Assembly (NCBI GenBank): GCA_905221605.1
Contig: CAJNDS010000513.1
Location: 586,682-650,681, forward strand
From: Symbiodinium natans
Lineage: Eukaryota > Sar > Dinophyceae > Suessiales > Symbiodiniaceae
Length of the DNA stretch: 64,000 nt
Direction of reading: 5' to 3'
Shown here: positions 24,501 to 37,140 of the stretch, in pieces
How the letters are laid out: every line of letters begins with the position of its first letter
Position numbering within the stretch: the stretch's first letter is position 1
Notes under the pieces: generated by a model
Databases searched by the model: none
The model's input: only the letters and a program-made list of their open reading frames with translations
What the model was told of the DNA's origin: nothing
Position numbers and translations under genes: made by a program

Positions 24501-25427
24501 CAGCCGCCGTACATGGCTAAATGTACACGATGACTGCCTTTTGCAGGACAGCCATCCACTTGCATGCGCCAAGTTTCGATAACACTGAGGAGGATCTCTG
24601 GAGCACTAGAGCCAAGGGCCATGAGCCTTGGAGTACTCCACGGTTCGCTTGCGTTATTCATGTTATTCCCGTGCCGGCGAGTACACCACAATGACTTGAC
24701 AAAGGCATAGTCTCAAAACGAATCCTTGACCACCTTCTCTGTCAGGATCCAGAACTGGATGGGAAGTCTTCATGGCCATACTACCAGTCTGCAAAACGAA
24801 AACGAGACACGTCAAGTTGGCCATTGTGTCGTTCCACACTGTCTGCGTAACCTGCAAGCGGGAGCTGGTATAAGCTTCCATTCTCTGCAGACATGGCACA
24901 TACATGCAGAAGGGGATGCTCAGGCCATGTGCAGAGCACGTGGAACGAACACTTGCAATGGCCCTGGATCCACATTCATGCGCGGACAGCTGGGCATCTG
25001 ACAATCTTCCCCGTTGACTTGAGTCTTACCCGTTTCTTCTGCGATGTTATCCTCAACAAGAAAACAATCAAGCATGACAGCCGTACACAACCGTGAATGT
25101 CCGAGTCATTGCGCTTGTCAGCACATGTCACCAAGTACAGGAGTGTGGAGACGGCCGAGACCGAACGTTGGCCTTTCCCGAAGCCCCAGTCCTCTCAATA
25201 GCGTTCATAAAAACATCGGAGACCACGGCCACTCCGAGGAAGCAGTAGAAGAGGCCGAGCACGTAGAGGAACTCAGCATTAGGGTAGGTTTTTGTTGTTT
25301 GCTATCCGTTAAAACTCAGTCCATGTTAGCGTACACAGGTGCACAGGTTCTTAAGGGTTGCACGATCCGCAGCCCATTGGGCCAGTTCTTCTCATCCTCG
25401 CCGAAGGCTGGTAGCCACATATAATCC
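13744..25427 (-). CDS. Na+/Ca2+ exchanger (NCX, CaCA superfamily), about 20 exons placed
   Basis: A plasma- or internal-membrane antiporter that exports Ca2+ in exchange for Na+. Motifs in order from 25.4 kb leftwards: first membrane helix (YCFLGVAVVSDVFM), alpha-1 repeat (WNDTMANLT, LMALGSSAPEILLSVIET, YIGDLGSGTVVG, SAAFNLLVISAVC), following helices (VWLLLILMVISPDICELWEA, LLAIAFAADK), cytoplasmic loop with Calx-beta pieces (TFAPGETLKDFEL, YYVEIIDDAAYEEDE, CRYYTEDNSAIAGYDYVE), alpha-2 repeat (ILTAVVGDLANLVGCT, ITAITFVALGTSLP, DTFASKTAAIMDPYADAS, VTGSNSVNVFLGLG, WTIGAIYW) and the NCX C-terminus (GGELGGPRL). The stop is at 13744-13746. Many exon joins are in frame, often with GC donors. The initiator codon, signal peptide, parts of the loop and one or two helices are not located. 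Individual parts are listed below. Confidence 0.93.
14338..14600 (-). CDS. NCX: probable exon between the alpha-2 repeat and the last helices
   Basis: The minus-strand frame contains charged, well-balanced protein (SRPEAEGEFLSKRKPKKATS and then KIFYDSPVRAFHMLACQ), ending GGKYYDI at about 14340. In NCX proteins this is the position of the poorly conserved segment before the conserved helix whose first residues (GSLWF) lie at 14098. The left boundary has a GC donor. The right boundary is uncertain, because the frame stays open to 14648 through Pro/Gly-rich sequence that is probably intron. Confidence 0.6.
15256..16542 (-). CDS. NCX: alpha-2 repeat exons
   Basis: Five exons: 16487-16542 (ILTAVVGDLANLVGCT), 16337-16394 (NIGPEITAITFVALGTSLP), 16087-16149 (21 codons, DTFASKTAAIMDPYADAS, donor GTAAGA), about 15909-15956 (VTGSNSVNVFLGLG) and 15256-15337 (PWTIGAIYWQ, donor GTGGGA). 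The first two donors are GC, and the first junctions join in phase (CA/G gives Gln; CCC/GAC). The GTSLPD Ser/Asp and the NVTGSN block are the ion-binding residues of the family. The exact donor after GLGMP is unclear. Confidence 0.9.
17302..17370 (-). CDS. NCX: candidate exon before the second membrane half
   Basis: A minus-strand stretch reads EEEEDGGRSCMDVAIHFI and is followed by a GC dinucleotide suitable as donor at 17300-17301. In NCX proteins an acidic segment followed by a His/Phe stretch precedes the sixth helix. The helix itself (expected to contain a Trp-Lys and Pro-Pro) was not found between 16.55 and 17.3 kb. Confidence 0.45.
   Translation of the reverse strand, partial: CNFAPRRRRMADVPAWMWPSTS
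18250..18895 (-). CDS. NCX: Calx-beta domain pieces (second)
   Basis: Exon 18831-18895 encodes PIECRYYTEDNSAIAGYDYVE, which matches the Calx-beta pattern of a beta strand, TEDxxAxAGxDY. It is flanked by CAG/G on the acceptor side and a GC donor. Exon about 18250-18283 encodes TATIEITIKPK, matching the later beta strand of the same domain. The strand between them was not located. Calx-beta domains bind regulatory Ca2+ in animal NCX. Confidence 0.78.
20262..20869 (-). CDS. NCX: Calx-beta domain pieces (first)
   Basis: Exon 20827-20869 encodes VTFAPGETLKDFEL and has a perfect GTAAGTG donor. Exon about 20262-20340 encodes YYVEIIDDAAYEEDEETEQ with a GTAGGT donor. Together they match the Calx-beta signature of a FxPGE turn followed by an IIDD...YEEDE acidic loop, whose Asp and Glu residues bind Ca2+ in animal NCX. 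The phase between the two does not fit directly, so a small exon or another boundary is missing. Confidence 0.8.
21443..21503. repeat. homopolymer of 61 C
   Basis: An uninterrupted run of about 61 cytosines lies inside a large intron of the NCX gene, between the exon ending near 21830 and the one at 20869. On the coding strand it is poly-G. The length may be inexact, because sequencing and assembly of such runs are unreliable. Confidence 0.9.
21830..22164 (-). CDS. NCX: loop exons leading into the first Calx-beta domain
   Basis: Exon 22073-22164 encodes AHSVPVNFVTAPHNTADE and ends LNKGKL. A 77-base intron with GTGAGG donor and CCAAG/G acceptor (21996-22072) joins it in phase 0 to the exon starting at 21995 (VEVGWATDRYAFLEPCPEL), which resembles the first strand of a Calx-beta domain. 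The frame stays open to 21819, but the true 3' end of this exon is not determined. Confidence 0.65.
22315..23011 (-). CDS. NCX: cytoplasmic loop, several exons not fully delimited
   Basis: The exon starting at 22997 reads GYFTAGGDDDHHEQND and joins in phase to LLAIAFAADK of the preceding helix. Further left, protein-like pieces on the same strand include IPPDVTKEELLDGISQW and AEIEQGIREEYNHKISD (frame 22568-23011) and VIEDDQLVRVIQHMYIGK (frame 22315-22611). They lie where the long regulatory loop of NCX is expected. The loop is poorly conserved, so these are assigned by position and composition. Confidence 0.55.
23092..24328 (-). CDS. NCX: helices after the alpha-1 repeat
   Basis: Exon 24264-24328 encodes SAAFNLLVISAVC...IPDGE with a GC donor. 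The next starts at 24153 (VRYIKDTKVYCVTAS) and joins GAG to GTG in phase. Exon 23377-23447 encodes VWLLLILMVISPDICELWEA, the conserved SPD..ELWEA segment. Exon 23092-23124 is exactly 11 codons (VLLAIAFAADK). A piece before VWLL and one between ELWEA and VLLA are missing and must be short exons that I did not find. Confidence 0.87.
24433..24851 (-). CDS. NCX: alpha-1 repeat exons
   Basis: Exon 24811-24851 encodes VTQTVWNDTMANL (GT donor), exon 24570-24626 encodes LMALGSSAPEILLSVIET (GC donor) and exon 24433-24476 encodes NEMYIGDLGSGTVV (GC donor). All junctions keep phase, for example AAC TTG AC/G CTC ATG, and GTAG/GCAGT gives the GSAAFN of the next exon. GSSAPE is the family ion-binding signature. 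Confidence 0.92.
25194..25427 (-). CDS. NCX: N-terminal exons
   Basis: Exon 25364-25427 encodes DYMWLPAFGEDEKNWPNGLR, preceded by TTGCAG. It joins in phase 0, through a GTGCAA donor, to exon 25194-25271 encoding FLYVLGLFYCFLGVAVVSD, the first conserved NCX helix. The short exon linking to the alpha-1 repeat (expected around ITSK) and the signal peptide further right were not found. Confidence 0.82.
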
Positions 25428-25735
25428 CTGCAAGGTGCAGGGGCAGTCGTACCGTTCTGTGAACCCTGAAAGAGCCTGCAGAGCCGAAAAGGCAGAGAGC
25501 TTTGATGGGGCCAAACGCCGCAAAAAACAACATGTATAAAGAAAAATGATGCGGAATGGCAACTGCAAATCTTGCCGAGCCACGTTTCGCAGCGGAACGC
25601 CATGTTTTCCACCTGGCAAATGGATTGCACGGCTTGCAACTTGCCGGTCGCTTGCTATTCAGCTGTCAGCAGTCAAACATCCCAAACAACCTGCAGGGGC
25701 GCCTCTGCCGGAACGATCTCGCAGCTACTATCTAC
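25428..25735. other. upstream of the placed NCX exons, not resolved
   Basis: No exon was recognised. The N-terminal exon, signal peptide and 5' end of the NCX transcript should lie here or further right. No spliced-leader relic was noticed. Confidence 0.35.
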
Positions 25736-26257
25736 CTACCTGATGTACTGCCTGGCCCTCCAGGCCCCTCTGGGGCAGAGGAGTGTCTCTATCCAACTTG
25801 GGCCATGAACAGCCTCGGACCGGTAATTGCAGCGTCGTTGCTTGTGGGACCAGCAGACTGACTCCCTCCTGCCAATAAGTCTTATCGCAGCATCCGAACA
25901 ACGGGTGCCCGTGTCAAACAGCAGTTTCGGTTCAGAGCCTACAGAAGCGCCATGTATGCCAAGATATGCCAAGCCATGATCAAGACGACTATTCGTTTTG
26001 CTGGCTGTAGCAAGCTGCACAGGGCGGTCGCTGCATCGACCTCCGCAGCGTGCCTGGCGATCGTGCGCACAAGCAGCAGACTTCCGAACGAATGGCACTT
26101 CCGATCGAATGCAACTGGTTTCGAATCCAAGTCGCGTGCTACATGTACAGCTCGAAGTCAATCTTGTCCCATCGATGCCAACATTGCTCCTCGCATTCCG
26201 AATAAGACGAACGGGGCGGCGCAATTTGCTCAATGCGACTGACATCTGACCGGTCAT
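25736..26257 (-). CDS. open frame, unidentified
   Basis: A 173-codon minus-strand frame, long for this window but rich in Arg, Cys and Ser, with no domain recognised. It could contain the first exon of the NCX gene or belong to a separate gene. Two plus-strand frames of 96 and 83 codons overlap it. Low confidence that it is coding throughout. Confidence 0.25.
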   Translation of the reverse strand: MTGQMSVALSKLRRPVRLIRNARSNVGIDGTRLTSSCTCSTRLGFETSCIRSEVPFVRKSAACAHDRQARCGGRCSDRPVQLATASKTNSRLDHGLAYLGIHGASVGSEPKLLFDTGTRCSDAAIRLIGRRESVCWSHKQRRCNYRSEAVHGPSWIETLLCPRGAWRARQYIR

Positions 26258-26260
26258 GAC

Positions 26261-26458
26261 TCAAGACTCAGTGTCGCTCCTGGGGCTTGTTTTTTTCGTC
26301 ACACTGGCGGAACTCTGCCGGTCGCTCATCAGAGAAGCAACCCTGACAGGAGGTTCAATGAGATTCAGAAACATCACTAACTGCACCTCCGTCAGCACAT
26401 GACCGTGCCGCATTGGCAGCAAAAAAAAAACGTGATCTGCCGTGGCAAGCTTCTTCAC
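26261..26458 (-). CDS. exon-like open frame, unidentified
   Basis: A minus-strand frame with good composition (HGHVLTEVQLVMFLNLIEPP and then VRVASLMSDRQS), ending at 26261. There is no motif match and no splice partner was established. Confidence 0.35.
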   Translation of the reverse strand: MKKLATADHVFFLLPMRHGHVLTEVQLVMFLNLIEPPVRVASLMSDRQSSASVTKKTSPRSDTES

Positions 26459-26459
26459 T

Positions 26460-27310
26460 GTACGATTGTCGCCATAGGGCCTGCATCATCCAACCTTGCA
26501 TCGTGACTGAATCAAAGGGGCCGTTGATCTCGTCAGGATTGTGGCCCCAGCGAAACCTTGCTGAGGCTCGGATGCGACATGCACAAAAGCCACAGTTAAG
26601 AACAAGTTCAAAGACGGGTCATGAATTGCAGACTGCACCTATACAGCTTGCCACGACAACCGAAAAACGGTGCTGTCCTTACAACCCACTTGCAGCAGAG
26701 GTTGGTCCCCAATCGCCCGATTGCGTCCTACGGAAACTGCAGGACTGAGGATTGTCTTGACATCTCCGCCCTGCCCTTGTGATCTTGTACTTGGCCCGGG
26801 AGCTGCCACAGCAGCGAAGCCGAAGCAGGGCCTACCAGGCCAGGCCAACTCATTCGAAGCAATCTATTGCTTGTTTTGCTCACCCAAGCTGACGCCAAAG
26901 GGACTCGTTTGGAGCAAACACTCTTGCAATGTACCAACACTGTGTACCAAGGGACCAAGGGGCTCAGAACGAGACCAAGCAACAAGAATGATGCTTGCAC
27001 GCACGCGCACGGGCTGAAATTTGGCGTGCTCACACATGTTCACCCATGCTCACCCACTGTTCAGCCCTTGCACCTGGCAAGGTAGAGTTGGGCTCGAAGG
27101 CCCCCACCAGTGGAGCATCCTTTTCTCCTTGGCGCAATGCCCAAATGTAACTAGTGCGGCAGCTCGGCAACCTCTCGATTGTGGCCCCGACCAGCTTTGA
27201 AGCGCTTGTTGGTATACTGTACCTTCCACAAAAAGAGGGGGGATGCGTATCAAAAGGATTCTCCCATGTCTGAAAATGTTTGAAAGTCCCGGCTCAGTGC
27301 AACTTTGCTG
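26460..27310. other. no gene recognised
   Basis: Open frames on both strands lack recognisable motifs. This stretch separates the unidentified gene at 27.3 kb from the segments upstream of NCX. Confidence 0.35.
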
Positions 27311-28230
27311 TCAGCCCACCTCCGGAACGGTGTCCGGCGCAGGCCTCTTATCGCCCGCACTGGCCTCAGCCTGTCGCAATGAACGGTGAGGCAGCGCATC
27401 TGATTTGAAACCATTTGCAGGTCTCTCTTCGGCAGCTTCATCAGCCCGTAGCTTGAACAGTATGAGCCACGAAATGCCGCTCAATGCTTTCTTCCGAACT
27501 GTCTCTGTCACCAAAAGTCCAACCAGAAACAATCCCATGTCTCTACAGAAAAACGCACCTGCTTGGGCGGCTCTGCGGATCCCTCTTCGCCCGTCAGCTT
27601 CTCGCCCTTCCGCTGGCGGACATCGATTGCCAGCAGCTCACGGGCCGAATCCTGGATCAAGCGGGTGTTGGGGGTCTTGTCGCGATATGTGCCGGCCCAT
27701 TGGTACAGTACAGTACTCAGTAGCAGCATGCCACATCGGCGGTTGCCGTGCGAGGAGGCGAGAAGCTGCGGCAATTCATGGCCATTCCCCATGTGCAGCC
27801 CTACACATGCCTACCACATGCTGACCAAAACACGTAGACCAGCACGCCCCGCTCAAGAAGACGGTCGCACAAGTCGGTAAGGCGGCTCATTTTCCTCGGC
27901 TCCAGTTCGAACAGGATCTGTATTCAAGAGCTCTCAGATTTGCCCAGGCACTCTCTCCGAGCAGCCTCTTCATCGTCCACCGCCACTGCCTTGCGCCGGT
28001 GTCCAGGCCGCGGTGGGCCGTCAGCAGGCACTTCCTCCACTTCGCTGGCTACACGCGAATGCGATTGGGACGTGCAGCAGCAGCAACATGCAAAACTGCA
28101 AAGTACTGCAAAATGCTGTGCCATGGTGTAGCAGCGCGGCGCTCCTCAGGAAGTTTTGGCAGGGCCTTCTCCCGAACATCACGAGTCTCCTTCGAAACAA
28201 GTTCTTCAAGACTCACTTGCGTCATCAACT
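27311..28230 (-). CDS. multi-exon gene, charged protein, unidentified (C-terminal part)
   Basis: Last exon 27311-27502 begins TVRKKALSGISWLILFKLRA and ends in an Ala/Asp/Pro-rich tail with the stop at 27311. A 56-base intron with perfect GTGCGT donor (27503-27558) joins it in phase to the exon ending at 27559 (RLIQDSARELLAIDVRQRKG, GEKLTGEEGSAEPPKQ). Further upstream are two acidic pieces, ASEVEEVPADGPPRPGHRRK near 27.95-28.05 kb and SLEELVSKETRDVREKALPK near 28.15-28.22 kb, each preceded by AG. One short hydrophobic stretch (ISWLILF) is present. No family was recognised. Confidence 0.6.
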
Positions 28231-28418
28231 GCCCGCTCCCAGCTGCTGGCTCTCACTCCTCCGACTTCAAAATCTGCCCGTGAGTTGATTGAATTTCCGA
28301 AAGGAAGGGGGGGGGGGACAAATGTCGTGGTTTTGACTGACGTGTTGTGGGTGCTCCATTACCGGAGATCCTGAACGCCCCCAAGAGACACCACTCGAGC
28401 CATTGATGCTCATAGAAA

Positions 28419-28992
28419 TCATGTCGCATCACCCACCCTTCGTTTCTCCATCGGAATCATGGGACCCACGGCCAGCACAGCAAAACGCGCCGACAGGCAA
28501 TCAAGGTATGGCAAGGGTTGGGAAGCGTGTGTGCGTGTGCTTCCAAGGCCTTCAAGAAAGTGCGAGGGGGCGTCTGTGATTCCACCATAATAAGTAGTCA
28601 CGTCACAGAGAAAGAGAAGAATGCCCCAAAAACGACAGTGGCTCACTGTCAGAACAGTGAAACAACGCGTGTCACATACATTTGCTGAATCACACAACAT
28701 GCAACCATGCGCGAATTTGATTTTGCATCACATCGTCTAACATGCCTCCGCGCCTTGGCAAACATTGTACACAATCTGTCTCGCCGTATTTACTGCAGAA
28801 TGAATGTTGAGAAGGGTTCGCAAATGCAGGACTGGGGTTGTGCCAACTCGGGATCGACCCTTCATGCAACCTGCGCAGAGCATTCAAGCAATGTGTGGCT
28901 CCAAGTCTGGGCCACGTGACAGAACCGGCATGACATGGATCCCATGTTTGAATGGCGTGCTGCTCGTCCATCGCGGAAACAGTGATGGCCAC
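28419..28992 (-). CDS. exon-like open frames, unidentified
   Basis: Two minus-strand frames (28419-28700 and 28690-28992) contain moderately protein-like stretches such as APSHFLEGLGSTRTHASQPL and RRGGMLDDVMQNQIRAW. They may be upstream exons of the gene at 27.3-28.2 kb. No motif. Confidence 0.3.
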
Positions 28993-29429
28993 ACCGAGCC
29001 AATCCCCAAAACGCGAAGTGACAGGTTAAAGATGCCGGCTGTAGACTACAGGGTGTAGGAGCGGCCAAGGTTGTAGCATACAAGGCGAGCCACTCCGTAG
29101 CACGCAGCGTCACCGAATACATTGCATGTGAATGTTGGCATATCAGGCATGTCACCATTTTCACATGCCTTAACCAGTGTTTAACAACCCGGTCCAATCC
29201 CCCAAGTGGCTGGATGAGCTACACCAAAAGACATCAATTCATTTGCTGCTGCGTCTGTGAACGAGAAGTCTACAGGCCGAGGACATCAAGTTGTTTGCGG
29301 CCTCAAAGCTGATGTAAAAGTGAAACTCTTCACGATGCGCCTCCGAGTTCAGGTTGACGATGGCCGCCGCCTCCAATGGACGATGCAAGCTGCTGAGGGC
29401 AGCAATGCATCAACCAGGCCCAATTAGGC

Positions 29430-29472
29430 ACTAAACCCTAAACCCTAAACCCTGAACCCTAAACCCTGAACC
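29430..29472 (-). repeat. short telomere-like repeat, CCCTAAA orientation
   Basis: Five to six degenerate copies of a 7-base unit (AAACCCT, with two GAACCCT variants). Read on the minus strand this is TTTAGGG, the telomere unit of plants and dinoflagellates. It is far too short and internal to be a chromosome end. Confidence 0.8.
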
Positions 29473-29639
29473 ACATCCAAACCATCCTGCATGCCTTCTA
29501 CTCTGGGTAAGGCACCTCCGGGCCCTGCTCGGGCACCAGCGCACGAGCGATGCTGCGTGACATTTTCATCTCGGCGGCAAAGGCCTCGAAATGCAAAATG
29601 CACTGGAGTATCCTGGAGTCTATCCGTGCCCACAGCAGC

Positions 29640-33530
<3,891 letters not shown>

Positions 33531-33539
33531 TCGGAACTA

Positions 33540-34149
33540 TTCTGGCAATGTCGTCAGTGGCAAGTCACGCTTTTTTTGGAGCGCTCCGCGCGACAGAAAG
33601 TTCAAACATTGATCCCTACCGCAGCGAGACAGAAGCACACCAATTCAACCGCTCAGCATCGCTCAGCATTGAACCCACAGCCGACGTGCAGTGTACTGAG
33701 ACGGCCCTACAGATGGCTCAAAGATTTTGCTCAGGTAGCACAGAGCTTAGCACAGCGTTCTTGCTCCAGGTCTCGAGGGCGAATCTCCCACGGGTAGATC
33801 CTTGCAGAACCACTGATTCTGACCGAGGCCGATGAGCTTCGCGCCTACTGCAAGTGCAAATCTTCTCTGTCAGGACAATGCTTTAAGAAACAAACCTAGT
33901 CAAAGCTTCAAGGTACTGCTTGCAAGCAAAATGCCAAAATAGAGATGTCCCCGTGCAGGACAGACTCCAAGTCACAGCCGGGTTGCAAGCGAAAGCTGAC
34001 ATGCGCAACTATTGGCGACTCGAGCTGCGACTGCGCTGATGTTGTCCTGCAGTCTGTGCCACTATGCAGTCTATGCCGGTCGCTCGAAAAGACAGTGGCT
34101 CGGGGTACAGTAGGGTTTTGTGGAAGGTCCAGTCGTTCAGTTCAGCTCC
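33540..34149. other. no gene assigned
   Basis: A plus-strand frame at 33509-33835 stays open for 108 codons and has balanced composition, but it has no motif and runs against the coding direction of its neighbours. The minus strand has frequent stops here. Confidence 0.3.
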
Positions 34150-34350
34150 TTCACATAGACGGGTTAGAGACTTGAAGTTTTCAGCAAACCTATCGTACCT
34201 TTCTGCACCCAGGCATACACTGCGCCAAGGCTCTGAAGAGGTAGCATCGTGTTCATTTGCTTTGCGGTCTCAAAGGCTTCAGGATCCGAAAGCCAGATTT
34301 TCAGCAAACATCTGTCCGAGATCACCAGGTGCACGACCTTTCTGCGAGTT
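34150..34350 (-). CDS. exon-like segment, unidentified
   Basis: A minus-strand frame without a clear start reads LVISDRCLLKIWLSDPEAFE, then TAKQMNTMLPLQSLGAVYAW and VQKGTIGLLK before a stop. Its composition is very protein-like. No family was recognised. It is probably a downstream exon of the segments at 34.5-35.5 kb. Confidence 0.5.
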
Positions 34351-34523
34351 GCATGCGAGGGACATGCTGCCGCGCATGCTGCGGCCGTACGTGGCCCTCC
34401 TCTCGATTCTTGGCATGCTCTGGCACGCTATGGTACGCTGATGTGCGTCCGGCTTCTGCGCACACTGGAGTAACGCAAAGGAAGAGTAGCTAGTTGTGTC
34501 ATATTGCATCATGTGCTGTCATG

Positions 34524-34988
34524 CTATTCATGGCTGCCAAAGCACATCCATACATCCATTTCGCGTGTACCAAGCAGAAACTCGGCGCCAACAAAGCCAG
34601 CCTGTGCAGCAGTGCGGACCAACATGGGGATCGTGATATACATATATATATATATATAGATAGCTAGATAGATAGATAGATAGATGGATCGCCAAGTGAT
34701 GCCTAAAACTGACACAGGCAACACGGGTTCCATGGCAAGCGCACCTGCATGGGCGGGATGATTCGGCAGAGGTGCCAGGAACGAGGCCACGCGCTGGAAG
34801 ACGTCCTCCGGAAGCCTGTCTGTTCGTTGATTCTGTTTTTTCGTGCGTGGCGCGTTGATTCTTCTTGAATCTCTTTCGCACTGCTTCGACCGAATTGCAT
34901 GCCCAGATAACTGGCGCAGAACTCCTCTTCGGCCAAGCAGGCCCAGCAGCAGCAAGTCTTCATCATTACACTCCCAGAAGAAGGACAT
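34524..34988 (-). CDS. exon-like segments around a microsatellite, unidentified
   Basis: Minus-strand pieces DRLPEDVFQRVASFLAPLPN (about 34.75-34.82 kb, reminiscent of the LPxDxxxxVxxxL start of an F-box, though too short to call) and, in another frame, LAEEEFCASYLGMQFGRSSA (about 34.86-34.95 kb). A TA/TAGA tract at 34640-34686 interrupts the left part and is probably intronic. Confidence 0.4.
   Translation of the reverse strand: MSFFWECNDEDLLLLGLLGRRGVLRQLSGHAIRSKQCERDSRRINAPRTKKQNQRTDRLPEDVFQRVASFLAPLPNHPAHAGALAMEPVLPVSVLGITWRSIYLSIYLAIYIYIYMYITIPMLVRTAAQAGFVGAEFLLGTREMDVWMCFGSHE
34640..34686. repeat. (TA)n and (GATA)n compound microsatellite
   Basis: A TA dinucleotide run of about 20 bases is followed by about seven GATA units. 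It sits in a presumed intron. Confidence 0.9.
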
Positions 34989-35060
34989 TGGCGTAGGGGC
35001 GCATCATTCAGCTGACAGCGCCGTCATGAAAAGCATAGCTTGGCCAAGGTCTTCACGATC

Positions 35061-35511
35061 TCATGGATGCATTTCAGCTTTGGGCCAGCAGCTGCTGATC
35101 ATAACGCTACGTGACTTCAATGCATTTCGAATTTCAAGTTTTTCCGGCTGGTGGTCCTCTTCCTCACCTTCAGAGTCCGGTCCCAAATTCTTTGCCATCG
35201 CTGACAAACGATTGGCCGCTGTATCCTTGCAGCAAACCGAGGACATGCTCAAGGAAATGTCTCCATAAAGTTCTGGTCGCCCCTGTAGAACCTGCTGAGG
35301 CCCCAGCCAAAGCCTTATTCTGCTTGTCCGCCTCAGTGACTTCAAGGAGTAATAAGGAGTACACACCAGAGCCACCTTCACAGCGCACAGGTTTCATTGT
35401 GCCAAGCGCATTGTTGCTCATTTTTTGCTCATTGTTGCAGCAGATGCACATTGGCCCCGACTTGACACTCGCAAATCCGCCGGCCTTGGGCCGTAGGTGT
35501 CTGGGCAGCAC
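35061..35511 (-). CDS. exon-like segments, unidentified
   Basis: The frame 35170-35511 contains KSGPMCICCNNEQKMSN and RCEGGSGVYSLLLLEVTEAD. The frame 35061-35381 contains DTAANRLSAMAKNLGPDSEG followed by acidic EEEDHQPEKLE. Both are on the minus strand and read as successive exons in different frames. A CxxC pair is visible but no known zinc-binding domain. Confidence 0.5.
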
Positions 35512-35669
35512 AAAGCAGGCACCCCACCTCTAATCCCCTCCCCGACCAGGTTTGCACCCATGCACCCCTTTCCCAGCCCTCCCGCCCCCAGCCCCTGGTG
35601 TGGGTTAGCTCAGGCCGCGGTGGGTCGCGTAGCGTTAAAATTATTTCTGGAGGTCGTCTAGAATTCTGT

Positions 35670-36375
35670 TCAAGGACAGCAGACCAGTTCTGGGGATGTT
35701 TGGTGGTGGCTACGTGAGGTCACCCACCAACAGCACAAAATCACAAGGCAAGCGATGGTCGCTGGCCCTCGCAGAAGAGCTGTGTCTGCACCTATCTTGC
35801 CAACTGCACGCTGCACTTTCTCATACATTTCCGTAGGCAACAACTTGTCGCACAGCTTCGTCGACAAGCATATGGAAGCGTATTTCTTCTTGCTGCTTCG
35901 CGGACCTTTCTTTGAAGCTCCGGATTGGGAGGTGATGGCCGAATGAGGTTTTGCGCACCTAAATCTGCGAAAGTCTCTTGTCTCGTCCAGCCTCCAAGCA
36001 CTCCACGTTTTTTGTGAGCAAGTGCCGGCAACGTTACTTGGTCCAAAAAACGTTCCAGCAAGCTTTGCTGGTTTTTGTTTAGATTGGCGGGCAGTCGGTC
36101 AGATACCCCAGAACACTTCAAATGCCCCAAAAGTCGTTGAGGCCTGCCTGCCCGACCCGCTTGCTTTTGTTTTCCAGGCTTTGTTTGACGTGCGGGAGAC
36201 TTTTGATGAGTTTTTTACGGCTGTCTGGAAACCCAACCTGCGCTCCTGTTGCAGCAGATCTACTTCTGCTAGACAGCATGCCCATCTCTGGTAAGTCATC
36301 GACTGCTCTGAAAGTGGCCGTGCGTTCCGCCTCATGCTCTGCAAGTGCCCCCAAGCAACAATCTGGCGCAAGCAA
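35670..36375 (-). CDS. exon-like segments, unidentified basic protein
   Basis: Three minus-strand pieces in different frames follow one another: SRKKLIKSLPHVKQSLENKS (36118-36375), RLPANLNKNQQSLLERFLDQ with ELQRKVREAARRNTL (35792-36130) and KLLPTEMYEKVQRAVGKIGA (35670-35867), the last followed by a hydrophobic stretch. A GC dinucleotide after GLNDF could be a donor. The protein is Lys/Arg- and Gln-rich. No family was recognised. Confidence 0.5.
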
Positions 36376-36399
36376 GCTATGGAACCAATGCTACGGCGA

Positions 36400-37004
36400 A
36401 TTCGCTCCGACCTGGTCGACTGTGTCTAACCATGCATCCGTCACCTTCTTTTCTTCGTCCTTCGAGGTCAACTATGTGAGGAAGTCAAGCATTGACTGAC
36501 CAGTGGAGGGTGGGAGAAGCAGTGACTGAGATGGTGCATAGTTAAGAGAGTTCAGAGACGTCCTTGTTCAATACGTAGAAGCCGCTTTCGTCAAAGTGCC
36601 CCTCCCTCATCTCTCGACGCATGTTGAAAGGCTCAAGACCTTGGCCGAACTATCATGTCATTGGCAATCAAGGTCTGACATCTGCTTGGAGCAAAGCGTA
36701 TGCCGTCGTCGATGCTGTTCAACGGATCGTCCTCATCCACACCCTCGTTCTCGCGAATGTCCTGCCAGCCCCCACAAGCTTCCATGTCTGGAACTCGGGA
36801 TCTCAGCTTCGCTTGGAGGCGTCAGACCCCCAACGAATTCAGTGAGTCCTGAAACCGCTTGACGCCCTTTCGAGCTTGTGCTCGTTGGGCTCTAAGAATC
36901 TCGAAATTGGACTCGGCTTCGACCGAGTGACCATCGAGCTCCTCTGACAAACCGCCAAGCCAGCACATGCCAGCACCCTCCCCGTCACATTTTGTCCGCA
37001 TCAC
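36400..37004 (-). CDS. exon-like segments, unidentified acidic protein
   Basis: Pieces on the minus strand: LDGHSVEAESNFEILRAQRA with QARKGVKRFQDS (36822-37004), DIRENEGVDEDDPLNSIDDG preceded by GGCAG at about 36.76 kb, and SKDEEKKVTDAWLDTVDQVG at about 36.42-36.47 kb. Acidic composition and AG before the second piece support coding. They lie downstream of the start-like exon at 37.9 kb. Confidence 0.45.
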
Positions 37005-37140
37005 CCTCGTACCACGTCCCTGGCCTGGAGTCTTTTTGCAGTGTCCGAGCTCCCGCCGACCTGGGTAAACTTGTCATCGCAACCTGACCCTGCTTTCCTG
37101 ATAAAACATACATAGGTATATGTATATATGGTCCAGTGCT

